Part shown: piece by piece, positions 46,607 through 55,381 of the stretch
Position numbering within the stretch: the stretch's first letter is position 1
How the letters are laid out: each line of letters opens with the position of its first letter
Source of the DNA: Rummeliibacillus pycnus_A
GTDB taxonomy: Bacteria > Bacillota > Bacilli > Bacillales_A > Planococcaceae
Length of the DNA: 64,000 nucleotides
NCBI RefSeq assembly: GCF_044359855.1
Contig: NZ_CP132291.1
Coordinates: 1,550,001 to 1,614,000, forward strand
Direction: 5' to 3'
Program-made: the position numbers and the translations under genes
The notes under the pieces: generated by a model
Database searches by the model: none
The model's input: only the letters and a program-made list of their open reading frames with translations
What the model was told of the DNA's origin: nothing

Positions 46607-47148
46607 TGAACATTTTATTTTTCATTGTGTTTGCAATCATCTGTCTTCAAAGAATCGTAGAGTTACGTATTGCTAAAGCAAATGAGCATTATATGAAAGA
46701 ACGTGGAGCTATTGAATTCGGACAATCACATTACCCATTTATTGTCTTACTACATGTATCATTCTTGTGCAGTCTATTCATTGAACACTACGTAAAAAAT
46801 GCATCTCTTAATCCATTATGGATTTTGTTACTTGGATTCTTTTTGTTACTACAAATCGGTAGAGTGTGGGCTATCAAGTCATTAGGGCATTTTTGGAATA
46901 CGAAAATTATTGTGTTGCCGGATGCAAACTTAGTGAAGAAAGGGCCGTATAAATGGCTACCCCACCCCAATTATTTGATTGTCGCATTAGAGATTGCAGT
47001 TATCCCATTAATTTTCCAAGCATATTATACTGCGGTTCTATTTACTATTTTAAATATGGTTATGATGTTTGTGAGAATATCCGCAGAGGAAGCAGCATTG
47101 AAGAGTGTCTATAAAGATGGAGGAAACTTAGAAAATTCATCATTGTAA
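46606..47148 (+). CDS. bpsB: Isoprenylcysteine carboxyl methyltransferase-family protein (BpsB-like)
   Basis: A 180-residue integral membrane methyltransferase with about five helices and the SAM-binding C-terminal segment GPYKWLPHPNYLIV followed by a conserved glutamate-rich region (ISAEEAALK). In the B. subtilis pair this enzyme methylates the alkylpyrone made by BpsA. The ATG overlaps the bpsA stop (TGATG), so coupled translation is expected. An in-frame ATG at 46597 is an alternative. Confidence 0.88.
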   Translation: MNILFFIVFAIICLQRIVELRIAKANEHYMKERGAIEFGQSHYPFIVLLHVSFLCSLFIEHYVKNASLNPLWILLLGFFLLLQIGRVWAIKSLGHFWNTKIIVLPDANLVKKGPYKWLPHPNYLIVALEIAVIPLIFQAYYTAVLFTILNMVMMFVRISAEEAALKSVYKDGGNLENSSL

Positions 47149-47308
47149 TTTCCAAGAGGTTTTTTTGTATTTTCTGTCTGATTCAGAGTTGTAATTTGCA
47201 AACTTCCAGATACAATTCTAAAATCCGTTTTTTATTTTGCGGATAATATAGAAGGATATCGAGAATAACACCTTTCAAAAATTTGTGTTAATAATAATTA
47301 AATACCAT

Positions 47309-47347
47309 AGAAAAGGTGTCTGCAAATGAACTGTAGACACCTTTTCT
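47309..47347. terminator. Terminator of the AGCS gene
   Basis: A 13-bp stem (47309-47321 and 47335-47347) with one extra pair in the loop, close to the AGCS stop. Usable from both directions. Confidence 0.82.
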
Positions 47348-47355
47348 CTTAAATA

Positions 47356-48804
47356 TTATTTTTTAAGTCTTTCTTCCCAAAAAGTAGCATTTTTAATACC
47401 AAGTTTCACAGGATCAAACTCTGGATCTTTACCAGCTTTTTTCTGTTGTTCATAATCCTTAAGTGCAATAAGCGTCGGTTTTACTAAGAACACTAGGGAT
47501 ATAACATTTACCCAAACCATTATACCAAGACCGATATCACCAAGCGTCCATGCAGATTCAGAAGTTTTTACTGCACCGAAATATGTTGCTAAAATAATTA
47601 ATATTTGAACGAAACGAATTCCAATTTTTTGTTTTTTTCCATCAAAGATATAAGAAACATTTGTTTCAGCAATATAGTAATAAGCCATTGTTGTCGTAAA
47701 TGCGAAGAAGAATAATGCAATGGCAACAAAAGCTGCTCCAAAACCACCGATTGGAAATGCTGCATCTACAGCTGCCTGTGTATAAGCTGTACCTGCATCA
47801 ATACCCGGTATATTTTCTACTAAAAATTTACCTTTTCCATTATCTAATTGTACATTGTACATACCTGTAAACAAAATCATGAATGCTGTAGCTGTACATA
47901 CTAGGAATGTATCTAAATAGACTGAAGCAGCTTGTACTAAACCTTGTTTTACAGGATGAGATACTTCTGCAGCTGCAGATGAGTGAGGACCTGTACCTTG
48001 ACCTGCCTCATTTGCATATATACCACGTTTAACTCCCCATGCAATTGCTGCACCCAAAATACCACTAAAGATTTGCTCTGCACCAAATGCACTGCGGAAA
48101 ATTAGGCCAAATATTGCAGGTACTTGATTAATATTAATAATAATAATAATAGCTGCAACTAAAATATATCCTATTGCCATAAAAGGTACGATGACAGATG
48201 CTGCGTTAGCAATACGTTTAACCCCACCAACAATAATTGTCCCTAAGACTAGACAAACAACTAAACCTGATACCCAGTGTGGAATATTAAATGCTGTTTT
48301 CATCGCATCAGCAATTGCATTTGATTGTACAGTCGGTTGAAGAACTGACATTGCGATTAATGCCGCAATGGCAAAAATCATTCCCAACCATCTTTTACCA
48401 GTAAAATGATGAATGTAGTACGCGGGACCACCTCTATATTGTCCATTCTTTTCTTCTTTATAAATTTGAGCAAGTGTTGACTCTACATACGCGGTTGCTG
48501 CACCAATGAAAGCTGTCACCCACATCCAGAATATAGCACCAGGACCCCCAAAAGCAATTGCTGTAGCTGTACCAGCAATATTACCTGTACCAATACGGCC
48601 AGATAGCGCCATCGACATGGCTTGGAATGAAGAAACGCCTGCATCAGATTTTTTACCATGGAAAATTTGACCGAACATGTCTTTTAAGAATCTAACTTGT
48701 ACACCCTTTGTTAAGATAGTAAATACTAATCCAACTAGTAAAATCCCATAAATCATCCACGGTCCCCATAAAAAGTTGTAAACAGCATCAATTATGGTTT
48801 TCAT
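47356..48804 (-). CDS. Alanine/glycine:cation symporter (AGCS family)
   Basis: A 482-residue membrane protein with about 11 helices. Family signatures are SMALSGRIGTGNIAGTATAI and GPGAIFWMWVTAFIGAATAY near the N-terminus, and YANEAGQGTGPHSSAAA. It takes up alanine, glycine or glutamine with Na+ or H+. The start at 48804 is chosen for GGGAG upstream. A perfect catabolite-responsive element lies upstream, so carbon-source control is likely. Confidence 0.92.
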   Translation of the reverse strand: MKTIIDAVYNFLWGPWMIYGILLVGLVFTILTKGVQVRFLKDMFGQIFHGKKSDAGVSSFQAMSMALSGRIGTGNIAGTATAIAFGGPGAIFWMWVTAFIGAATAYVESTLAQIYKEEKNGQYRGGPAYYIHHFTGKRWLGMIFAIAALIAMSVLQPTVQSNAIADAMKTAFNIPHWVSGLVVCLVLGTIIVGGVKRIANAASVIVPFMAIGYILVAAIIIIININQVPAIFGLIFRSAFGAEQIFSGILGAAIAWGVKRGIYANEAGQGTGPHSSAAAEVSHPVKQGLVQAASVYLDTFLVCTATAFMILFTGMYNVQLDNGKGKFLVENIPGIDAGTAYTQAAVDAAFPIGGFGAAFVAIALFFFAFTTTMAYYYIAETNVSYIFDGKKQKIGIRFVQILIILATYFGAVKTSESAWTLGDIGLGIMVWVNVISLVFLVKPTLIALKDYEQQKKAGKDPEFDPVKLGIKNATFWEERLKK

Positions 48805-48948
48805 CTTGTTGTCTCCCATCATGTTGAATTTTGACAAAATATAAGCATATGAATTTCGGAAGAATTTAAATATTCTTTCAAAATATTATTCGTCAATTAT
48901 ATATCATTGATATTTATTTTAAAATAAAACTCTTATATTATGCACCCA

Positions 48949-48964
48949 TTGAAACCGTTTACAA
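48949..48964. promoter_or_regulatory. Catabolite-responsive element (CcpA site) upstream of the AGCS gene
   Basis: TTGAAACCGTTTACAA matches the cre consensus WTGNAANCGNWNNCWW at every position. It lies about 145 bases upstream of the symporter start, a position more typical of activation or roadblock-free control than of repression at the start site. The direction of the effect is inference. Confidence 0.6.
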
Positions 48965-48982
48965 ACAAAATAGACATAAAAT

Positions 48983-49026
48983 CGTCACAATATGTACTCC
49001 CCATGTGGACATTGTGACGTTTTTAT
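48983..49026. terminator. Orphan terminator-like hairpin
   Basis: A 9-bp stem (48983-48991 and 49011-49019) with a long, partly palindromic loop (TACTCCCCATGTGG) and a TTTTTATC tail on the plus strand. No plus-strand gene ends here. It may mark the end of an unseen transcript or be a structural element. Confidence 0.5.
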
Positions 49027-49239
49027 CGTTTTTATATTATTAAAATAAATTAATTCCACTAATTCTTTACTAATCAAAAAACACGAACATTCTATAACTT
49101 ATTTGAGTGAATGATAAGTTTTTTTATTCAGACGGACTCTTTCTACAGGTAAGTAACCACCCCTCACTCTTTCATACTAAACTCTTAATATATTACTTTC
49201 CTAGAGAACCTTCCGTCTTCATCTATCAGAAATACTCCC

Positions 49240-49323
49240 ATAGGATATGGAGACAAACAGAGTTCAATCAAAAGTGATATGTTCGTATTTTTGATTGAAA
49301 ATTAAATTATGAAATTGATTCAA
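49240..49323. repeat. R2 right-end fragment
   Basis: ATTATGAAATTGATTCA at 49306-49322 is the R2 right end, and the preceding GTTCGTATTTTT resembles copy A. The left part is not recognisable. The rest of 49027-49541 shows nothing else. Confidence 0.5.
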
Positions 49324-49541
49324 TGAGCTTTAAATAGACATTTCAATTGAATCTTTCATATTAAAAGTTCACAATTTCAATTTTTGTCCACTGGTAACAA
49401 CATATTAGCAAGTAAATTCAGCCTATTTCATCGAATGTTAAGATGGAAAATTAAACAATATAATGAATAATAATGTTGTTTTTATTCACTTAACTTATTA
49501 AATAAGTTTTAAGGAACATACGTATCTACTACCTAAAAGAC

Positions 49542-49586
49542 AAAAAGGTTATGATAAGCAACTTATCGCTTATCATAACCTTTTTG
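49542..49586 (-). terminator. Terminator of the ytpA-like gene
   Basis: A near-perfect 18-bp stem (49542-49559 and 49568-49585) with T-runs on both strands. It lies just after the stop at 49601 on the minus strand. Confidence 0.9.
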
Positions 49587-49600
49587 AACTTTTTCTTATT

Positions 49601-50401
49601 CTATATAATATATCCAATATTTCGTAATGCATTAAAGATAAAAGATTCCATATACTGATAAATATCATCACGCTCTGGTTCTTGGTAAAGATCGTGATAG
49701 CATACCTTCCATTCTTTATATTGCATTTCCGATATATTTTGTTGTACGAGCCATTTTTTGCTATGAGTTTGGGAAACGATTTTATCACTTCCCCCGTTCA
49801 TTAACAATACAGGGATATCTGGAAACCCTTCTTGCATCGTTGAAACAGCCTTCATAAATTGATGAAGTTCTCGATACCAATTTACAGTAATGACGGAATT
49901 ATAATAAAAATCATCTTTTTCTTCTTTATAAAAATCATAACTTCGTGTTAGTTGTTTTACTGTAACATCGTGGTGAATCTTCATATTCCCCGTCAACTTG
50001 CTTAATCCAGTAAGAGCATTCGATAATTTTGAAGGTTGATGAATCAAGTGCAACCATGGTGATGTCAAGATCATACCTGCACATTCGTATTTATATTTTT
50101 GTTCGATTTGAATTGCAAGGGTTGCACCGAGTCCATGGCCAATGATGAATATCGGTAAATTATAGTTTAAGGCTATTTGCATCATTTGGCGGATAAATTT
50201 CCCATAATCCCTGAAATCTTCATCATGTGCCTTTTTACCTCTGCTCTCTTCCCCATGCCCAGGTAAATCCCCTGTAATTACGTGCATTCCAGACATTCTT
50301 AATTTTTCGATTAACCAAGCATAACGACGATGATGCTCATATGCACTATGTATAAATACCACAACTGCTTTAGCCTGACCTTCTGCTTCCCATTTCCACA
50401 T
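49601..50401 (-). CDS. ytpA: YtpA-like alpha/beta hydrolase with glycine at the nucleophile position
   Basis: A 266-residue alpha/beta-hydrolase-fold protein similar over its length to YtpA, the lysophospholipase that makes bacilysocin in B. subtilis. The oxyanion and GDLPGHG loop, the acid residue D206 (GGSDKIV) and the His H236 (CYHDLYQEPERDD) are kept. The nucleophile elbow, normally G-H-S-M-G, reads G-H-G-L-G (residues 88-92): codon GGA replaces serine at 90. The frame is intact on both sides. If real, classical hydrolysis is lost. Position beside ytoA matches B. subtilis. Confidence 0.85.
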   Translation of the reverse strand: MWKWEAEGQAKAVVVFIHSAYEHHRRYAWLIEKLRMSGMHVITGDLPGHGEESRGKKAHDEDFRDYGKFIRQMMQIALNYNLPIFIIGHGLGATLAIQIEQKYKYECAGMILTSPWLHLIHQPSKLSNALTGLSKLTGNMKIHHDVTVKQLTRSYDFYKEEKDDFYYNSVITVNWYRELHQFMKAVSTMQEGFPDIPVLLMNGGSDKIVSQTHSKKWLVQQNISEMQYKEWKVCYHDLYQEPERDDIYQYMESFIFNALRNIGYII

Positions 50402-50525
50402 ATTAATTCTCTCCTCATTCTTTCCTGTCTATATTTTAACGCATTATATGAATTTCTGTTCCAATTAACTCATTGGTTTGTTACGATAATATTATAATCT
50501 TAGCTTGAAATGAGGCGTATTTTCG

Positions 50526-51053
50526 ATGATTTATCCATTTAAAGATAAAAAACCATCTATTGACCCATCTGTTTTTATTGGTGATAACGTTGTTATTACT
50601 GGTGATGTGACAATAGGTCCAGATTCGTCTATTTTTTATAATACCGTTATTCGTGGTGATGTTTCACCTACAATTATCGGTCGAAAAGTAAATGTTCAAG
50701 ATTTATGTTGTTTACATCAAAGCCCTACTGCTCCACTTATTTTAGAAGATGAAGTAACGGTTGGTCATCAAGTTACTCTTCATAGCTGCCATGTTAAGAA
50801 AGGTGCACTAATCGGTATGGCTTCCATCGTTTTAGATGGTGCTGAAATTGGTGAAGGTGCATTTATCGGAGCTGGTAGCCTCGTAACACAAGGAAAGAAA
50901 ATCCCACCAAACACACTTGCGTTTGGCCGACCTGCAAAGGTAGTTCGAGAACTAAATGAGGAAGATAAAAAAGAAATGGATCGTATTATCAATGAATATT
51001 ATGAAAAAGGGCAATTTTATAAATCTGTTCAAAATAGTCCATTACCTCGATAA
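50526..51053 (+). CDS. ytoA: Gamma-carbonic-anhydrase-family hexapeptide protein YtoA
   Basis: A 175-residue left-handed beta-helix protein of hexapeptide repeats (V-I-x-G-D-V, I-G-x-x-A). The three metal-ligand histidines of gamma carbonic anhydrases are present (VGHQVTLHSCHV, with CLHQSPTAP upstream). The catalytic activity of YtoA-type proteins is unproven. Good length. Divergent from ytpA. Confidence 0.88.
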   Translation: MIYPFKDKKPSIDPSVFIGDNVVITGDVTIGPDSSIFYNTVIRGDVSPTIIGRKVNVQDLCCLHQSPTAPLILEDEVTVGHQVTLHSCHVKKGALIGMASIVLDGAEIGEGAFIGAGSLVTQGKKIPPNTLAFGRPAKVVRELNEEDKKEMDRIINEYYEKGQFYKSVQNSPLPR

Positions 51054-51161
51054 TTTTTTATGATTAGGCTTTGCAAAAGTAAGGTAGATTGTTTGTAAAC
51101 TATCTATTTATTTTATCCATCTGCTGACGCTATTTGAACAATCGTCCTTTGCTTTAAATTT

Positions 51162-51195
51162 AGGGCTCGGAATTTCCCATTCCGAGCCCTTTTTA
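51162..51195 (+). terminator. Terminator of ytoA
   Basis: A perfect 11-bp GC-rich stem (51162-51172 and 51180-51190) and TTTTT tail. Confidence 0.9.
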
Positions 51196-51262
51196 AAAAT
51201 AAGCTGATTTGATTCTTTTTGTGTTTTAACAATTACATACTTTATAAAACGGAGATGCTTAT

Positions 51263-52531
51263 ATGAAAAAGATTCATTATAGTTGGATTATTTTAGTTAT
51301 AACATTCTTTTCCATTATTGTTGCAGGTATTATTCGATCCTCTTCTGGCGTTTTTATAGAGCCATTTGAAACTGAGTTTAGCTGGAGCCGACCAGCTATT
51401 TCATTTGCTTTTGCAATTGGTTTATTTTTATATGGATTTTCAGGTCCTTTTATGGCTGCATTTGTCGAAAGATTCGGACTAAAAAATGTCATGTTAGCAT
51501 CTATGCTTTTTTTATCATTTGGGTTAGGCTTAACATTTGTGATGACTCAAGAATGGCAACTCGTTCTAATATGGGGAGTCATAATTGGAATTGGTTCTAG
51601 TCTTTTTTTAACTGTACTCAGTACACAAATAGCTAATCGATGGTTTGTAAAGCACCGTGGTTTAGCTGTGGGAATATTAACTGCTGCAACTGCAACTGGG
51701 CAGCTTATCTTACTACCTGTACTTGCTACATTAATAGAAAACTATAGTTGGCATCATGCAATTGGCTTAATCTTTGGATTGAGCATCATCATGCTAATTC
51801 TTATTTTCCTATTTATGAAGGATTTCCCTGAACAAATTGGTACAACTGCTCTCGGATTAACGGAACAAGAGCCACCTACATTTTCTAATAATAAGTCTAT
51901 AGAAAACCCTTTTAAAATTGTCTGGGATTCATTAATTGAAGGATGCAAGAGTAAAGCTTTTTGGCTGTTAGCTGGTAGTTTTTTCATATGCGGCTTGTCT
52001 ACTACAGGATTAATAGGAACTCACTTTGTTGGTTATTGTATGAGTTTTGGTATTCCAATGGTACTTGCTGCATCCATGCTTAGTTTTATGGGAATATTTG
52101 ATTTAGTTGGTACAACTTTATCTGGTTGGCTAAGTGATAAAATCGATAATCGATGGTTATTATTTTTCTATTATGGACTTCGTGGATTATCTTTATTATT
52201 TTTGCCAGTTGCATTGAATAACGGTTCTATTACTCTACTTATAATTTTCTCAGTTTTTTATGGACTCGATTGGATTGCTACTGTGCCTCCTACGATTGGG
52301 CTTGCTAGACGAGAGTTTGGTATAAAAAAAAGTGCTATGATGTATGGCTGGATGGTAGCATTCCATCAGGTCGGTGCAGCAGTAGCAGCTTACGGCGGTG
52401 GCCTAATCTATAATATCTTTGACTCTTATACTTGGGCTTTTATGTTATCTGGAGCATTTTGCGCATTAGGTAGCTTATTCGTTATATTATTGAAGAAACA
52501 TAATCCTAAAGATGATGTTATTAAGCCTTAA
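51263..52531 (+). CDS. MFS transporter (second)
   Basis: A 422-residue protein with 12 membrane helices, similar in layout to the oxalate/formate antiporter-like and YbfB groups: IIRSSSGVFIEPFE at the start, a helix 2-3 loop AAFVERFGLKNVM, and an internal GWLSDKIDNRW repeat of the MFS signature. Substrate unknown, an organic acid is possible. It has a CGGAG ribosome-binding site and its own terminator. Confidence 0.85.
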   Translation: MKKIHYSWIILVITFFSIIVAGIIRSSSGVFIEPFETEFSWSRPAISFAFAIGLFLYGFSGPFMAAFVERFGLKNVMLASMLFLSFGLGLTFVMTQEWQLVLIWGVIIGIGSSLFLTVLSTQIANRWFVKHRGLAVGILTAATATGQLILLPVLATLIENYSWHHAIGLIFGLSIIMLILIFLFMKDFPEQIGTTALGLTEQEPPTFSNNKSIENPFKIVWDSLIEGCKSKAFWLLAGSFFICGLSTTGLIGTHFVGYCMSFGIPMVLAASMLSFMGIFDLVGTTLSGWLSDKIDNRWLLFFYYGLRGLSLLFLPVALNNGSITLLIIFSVFYGLDWIATVPPTIGLARREFGIKKSAMMYGWMVAFHQVGAAVAAYGGGLIYNIFDSYTWAFMLSGAFCALGSLFVILLKKHNPKDDVIKP

Positions 52532-52552
52532 GAAAAAGATTGAACTAAAAAT

Positions 52553-52592
52553 AAAAAGAGCTTTGTAAAATTTTCAACAAAGCTCTTTTTTC
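52553..52592 (+). terminator. Terminator of the second MFS gene
   Basis: A 14-bp stem (52553-52566 and 52577-52590) and T-run. Confidence 0.9.
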
Positions 52593-52616
52593 GTTAAATT
52601 ATTATTCAAAACTTTA

Positions 52617-52748
52617 TAGTACAAATCCGCTATAATATGAAGTGGAATCAGCTTCGCTTTCCCGCAGGAGTCTTCGCTGATTCCACTTCAACAAAAATTG
52701 CATCACAAATTTTATTATTAAAATTCATGTATTTTGACTTTGTCAGTG
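52617..52748. repeat. Interspersed palindromic repeat R1, copy 2 (short form)
   Basis: A 132-bp element with GAAGTGGAATCAGCTTCGC then a GCAGGAG core and its reverse GCTGATTCCACTTCAAC, followed by the same AT-rich right flank as copy 1 (CATCACAAATTTTATTATTA). Non-coding. Confidence 0.75.
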
Positions 52749-52797
52749 ACTTCGTACTATCGCAATTTCTTTTGATTGTCTATCAAGTAAAAGATTT

Positions 52798-53256
52798 TTA
52801 ATCAGCCTTAGACTCAGGGAAATCATCTTGTATTTCTTGAGATTCATCACCGAATTGAAGTCTTTCATTGTGTTTATCAGTAAAATTTTGTCTATCGCGA
52901 ATTTCCTTTGACAGAGCAAATGAAGTATACATTACGAAAATAATCCCCAACCAATAATAACCCTTTTCAACTAATGGCCACTCAGTATTCCAAATACTAA
53001 TCATGCCAATACCAAAAGACGCAATCGCCGATAACCAACAAAGACCTAAATACTCTTTCGAAACTTTTATATTCTCTTGTTTATCCCGTATTGTTTTCAC
53101 AAGAGAAAAAGAAGAAAAAGTAATCCACCCTAACACAATAGTGTAAAATCCTCGTTCAACAAGCATCCAATCTGTGTTCCAAATAGCAATAAGAACAAAA
53201 GAAAAACCCGTTATAAAGGCTGCCCACGTTAAAAAGAAAAACTCATTTGATTTCAG
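52798..53256 (-). CDS. YiaA/B-like membrane protein with an apparent CTG start
   Basis: About 152 residues with two homologous two-helix units, each ending IWNT-(D/E)-W-x-LVE-(R/K)-G-(F/Y)-Y (residues about 26-39 and 88-101) and followed by a basic loop. This is the YiaA/B fold, integral membrane, role unknown. The first ATG (53166) would remove the first helix pair. The frame continues 30 codons upstream to a CTG at 53256 with AAAGGAAGG five bases upstream and a stop nine codons further. No ATG, GTG or TTG lies between. CTG is the likely start, unusual but supported. Confidence 0.75.
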   Translation of the reverse strand: MKSNEFFFLTWAAFITGFSFVLIAIWNTDWMLVERGFYTIVLGWITFSSFSLVKTIRDKQENIKVSKEYLGLCWLSAIASFGIGMISIWNTEWPLVEKGYYWLGIIFVMYTSFALSKEIRDRQNFTDKHNERLQFGDESQEIQDDFPESKAD

Positions 53257-53466
53257 GGATACCTTCCTTTCATTTTAGAATAATTACTGATTAATTTTAG
53301 ATTAACACTTAAATTTCTATCAATCAACACAATAGTTTAATATAGCGTAAAATACCATAATATTACTAATCAAAGAATTTAGAGAGGGCAATAGCTATTT
53401 TTTAATTTGTAAACTATCTTATTAAACAATCGACCATATAAAAATAGAATGACTTAGGATAACCTA

Positions 53467-53507
53467 AAAAAACTGCTGCCAATTATTTTTGAAAAGCAGT
53501 TTTTTTA
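53467..53507. terminator. Terminator-like hairpin
   Basis: A 10-11-bp stem (53467-53477 and 53495-53505) with T-runs, next to a second hairpin. It could end metK transcripts that escape the first. Confidence 0.65.
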
Positions 53508-53527
53508 TTAGAAATTAAGACAAACTA

Positions 53528-53563
53528 AAAAGGTCGTTTCACTATTAAAGTGAACGACCTTTT
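53528..53563 (-). terminator. Terminator of metK
   Basis: A 15-bp stem with one bulged base (53528-53543 and 53549-53563), just after the metK stop. Confidence 0.85.
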
Positions 53564-53589
53564 ATACTTATTGATTTGTGATTAACCGA

Positions 53590-54792
53590 CTAAGCTTTTA
53601 CTGCAAATTTAGCTTTTAGAGCTTCTGCTTTATCAGTAATTTCCCACGGAACATTCAAATCTGTGCGGCCAAAATGTCCATAAGCAGCAGTTTGTTTGTA
53701 AATAGGGCGACGAAGATCAAGCATTTTAATAATACCTGCTGGACGTAAGTCGAAGAATTCACGAATCGCTTCTACTAAGTCACTTTCTTTTACAATACCT
53801 GTGCCGAATGTATCAACTGCGATGGATACAGGTTGGGCAACGCCAATAGCATATGCAAGTTGAACTTCTGCACGTTCTGCAAGACCTGCTGCCACGATAT
53901 TCTTCGCTACATAACGAGCTGCATATGCACCAGAACGGTCAACTTTTGTAGCGTCTTTACCTGAGAATGCACCACCACCATGACGAGCATAACCACCGTA
54001 AGTATCAACGATAATCTTACGTCCTGTAAGGCCTGCATCACCTTTAGGTCCACCAATTACGAAACGACCTGTAGGATTAATGAAGTATTTAGTGCTTTCA
54101 TCAAGTAATTCAGCTGGTACAACTTTTGCGATTACTTCTGCTTTTAAATCTTTTTGGATTTGTTCTAATGTTACTTCTTCATCATGTTGAGTTGAAATAA
54201 CGATCGTATCTACACGTACTGGATGATTGTTTTCATCATACTCAATTGTTACTTGTGTTTTACCATCAGGACGTAAGTAATTTAATTGACCTGATTTACG
54301 AACTTCTGTTAAGCGGCGCGATAATTTGTGCGCAAGGCTAATTGGAAGTGGCATTAATTCAGGTGTTTCGTTGCAAGCGTAACCAAACATTAAACCTTGG
54401 TCCCCTGCACCAATCGCTTCAATATCTGCATCTGTCATAGAGCCTTCACGAGCTTCTAAAGCTTGGTCAACACCTTGTGCGATATCAGGTGATTGTTCGC
54501 CAATCGCAACAAGCACTGCTAAGTTCTCAGCATCAAAACCGTATTTACCACGAGTGTAGCCAATTTCTGAAACAGTATCACGAACGATTCCTTTAATATC
54601 TACATATGTAGAAGTTGTAATTTCACCTGCTACAAGTACTAGACCTGTTGTAACAGTTGTTTCACACGCTACTCGTGCATTCGGATCTTTTGCAATAATG
54701 GCATCTAAAATTGCATCTGAGATTTGGTCACAGATTTTATCCGGGTGTCCTTCTGTTACGCTTTCTGAAGTAAATAATCTTCTGTTTGTCAT
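53590..54792 (-). CDS. metK: S-adenosylmethionine synthetase
   Basis: A 400-residue enzyme making SAM from methionine and ATP. ESVTEGHPDKICDQISDAILD, GAGDQGLMFGYA and GGGAFSGKDATKVDRS are family signatures. The start at 54792 (MTNRRLF) has GGAGG upstream. A SAM-I riboswitch and promoter precede it. Divergent from pckA, as in B. subtilis. Confidence 0.97.
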   Translation of the reverse strand: MTNRRLFTSESVTEGHPDKICDQISDAILDAIIAKDPNARVACETTVTTGLVLVAGEITTSTYVDIKGIVRDTVSEIGYTRGKYGFDAENLAVLVAIGEQSPDIAQGVDQALEAREGSMTDADIEAIGAGDQGLMFGYACNETPELMPLPISLAHKLSRRLTEVRKSGQLNYLRPDGKTQVTIEYDENNHPVRVDTIVISTQHDEEVTLEQIQKDLKAEVIAKVVPAELLDESTKYFINPTGRFVIGGPKGDAGLTGRKIIVDTYGGYARHGGGAFSGKDATKVDRSGAYAARYVAKNIVAAGLAERAEVQLAYAIGVAQPVSIAVDTFGTGIVKESDLVEAIREFFDLRPAGIIKMLDLRRPIYKQTAAYGHFGRTDLNVPWEITDKAEALKAKFAVKA

Positions 54793-55001
54793 TTGGTTTC
54801 CTCCTATTATCAACGAGATCCTCTCGAAAAAAGATACGGTACTCATTACCCATGCCCGTTTAAACTATTAAGCTAAACGCCAAGCCAGCTAAAAAGCTGC
54901 TTTTTAACACGAGGATATAGAAAGTGCCATTACATAATATAAATAGAATTCTACAAATCACATATAATAATGAAACAAATTAGATTTGCTTCTATTTTTT
55001 G

Positions 55002-55185
55002 AAAAAAAAAACCTCTCACTCATCGTAAACCAATGAGGAAAGGGTATGTTTCGTAAGCACCTTTCACTCTTATCGTTCAAGGAATCATCCTTGCATCAGA
55101 TTAGCACCAACGCATCACGTGAAAGGTAATGCAGGTTGCCGGGTTTCATAGGGCCTGACCCTCCACCAGCTCGGGATAAGAGTAT
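55002..55185 (-). promoter_or_regulatory. SAM-I (S-box) riboswitch of metK
   Basis: On the minus strand the aptamer shows CTCTTATC...GGTGGAGGG and GGCCCTATGAAACCCGGCAA, closed by GATAAGAG, the hallmark SAM-I core. A terminator (about 55002-55045) with eight T residues follows. SAM binding should stop metK transcription. Confidence 0.95.
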
Positions 55186-55199
55186 CCGTTCTAATGCAT

Positions 55200-55228
55200 A
55201 TAGTAAGTGATATTGATTTGAAAGTCAA
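55200..55228 (-). promoter_or_regulatory. Sigma-A promoter of metK
   Basis: -35 TTGACT (rc of 55223-55228), 17-base spacer, -10 TACTAT (rc of 55200-55205), a few bases upstream of the riboswitch. Confidence 0.7.
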
Positions 55229-55381
55229 ACTATTTTATATTCATATTAAAAAAAGATAAATTTTAAAAATTAATTAGCTATTAGTATAGACTATTAATTT
55301 GAATGTGTTATACTAATTCTCGAAATGAAAATTAAAAACCCACAATACGGGAATAATATAAAAAGGATGGTACGAACAAAG

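Noticed and set aside
49601..50401. Frameshift as the cause of the missing serine in the YtpA homologue
   Set aside because: The frame is intact on both sides of G-H-G-L-G and the flanking residues fit the family, so it is a codon change, not a frameshift.
2151..52748. Possible CRISPR array from repeated motifs
   Set aside because: Repeats R1-R3 are dispersed, palindromic and of irregular size. There are no regularly spaced short repeats and no cas genes.
55002..55185. T-box reading for the metK leader
   Set aside because: The leader has the SAM-I core (GGCCCTATGAAACCCGG) and no T-box TGG-TACC element.
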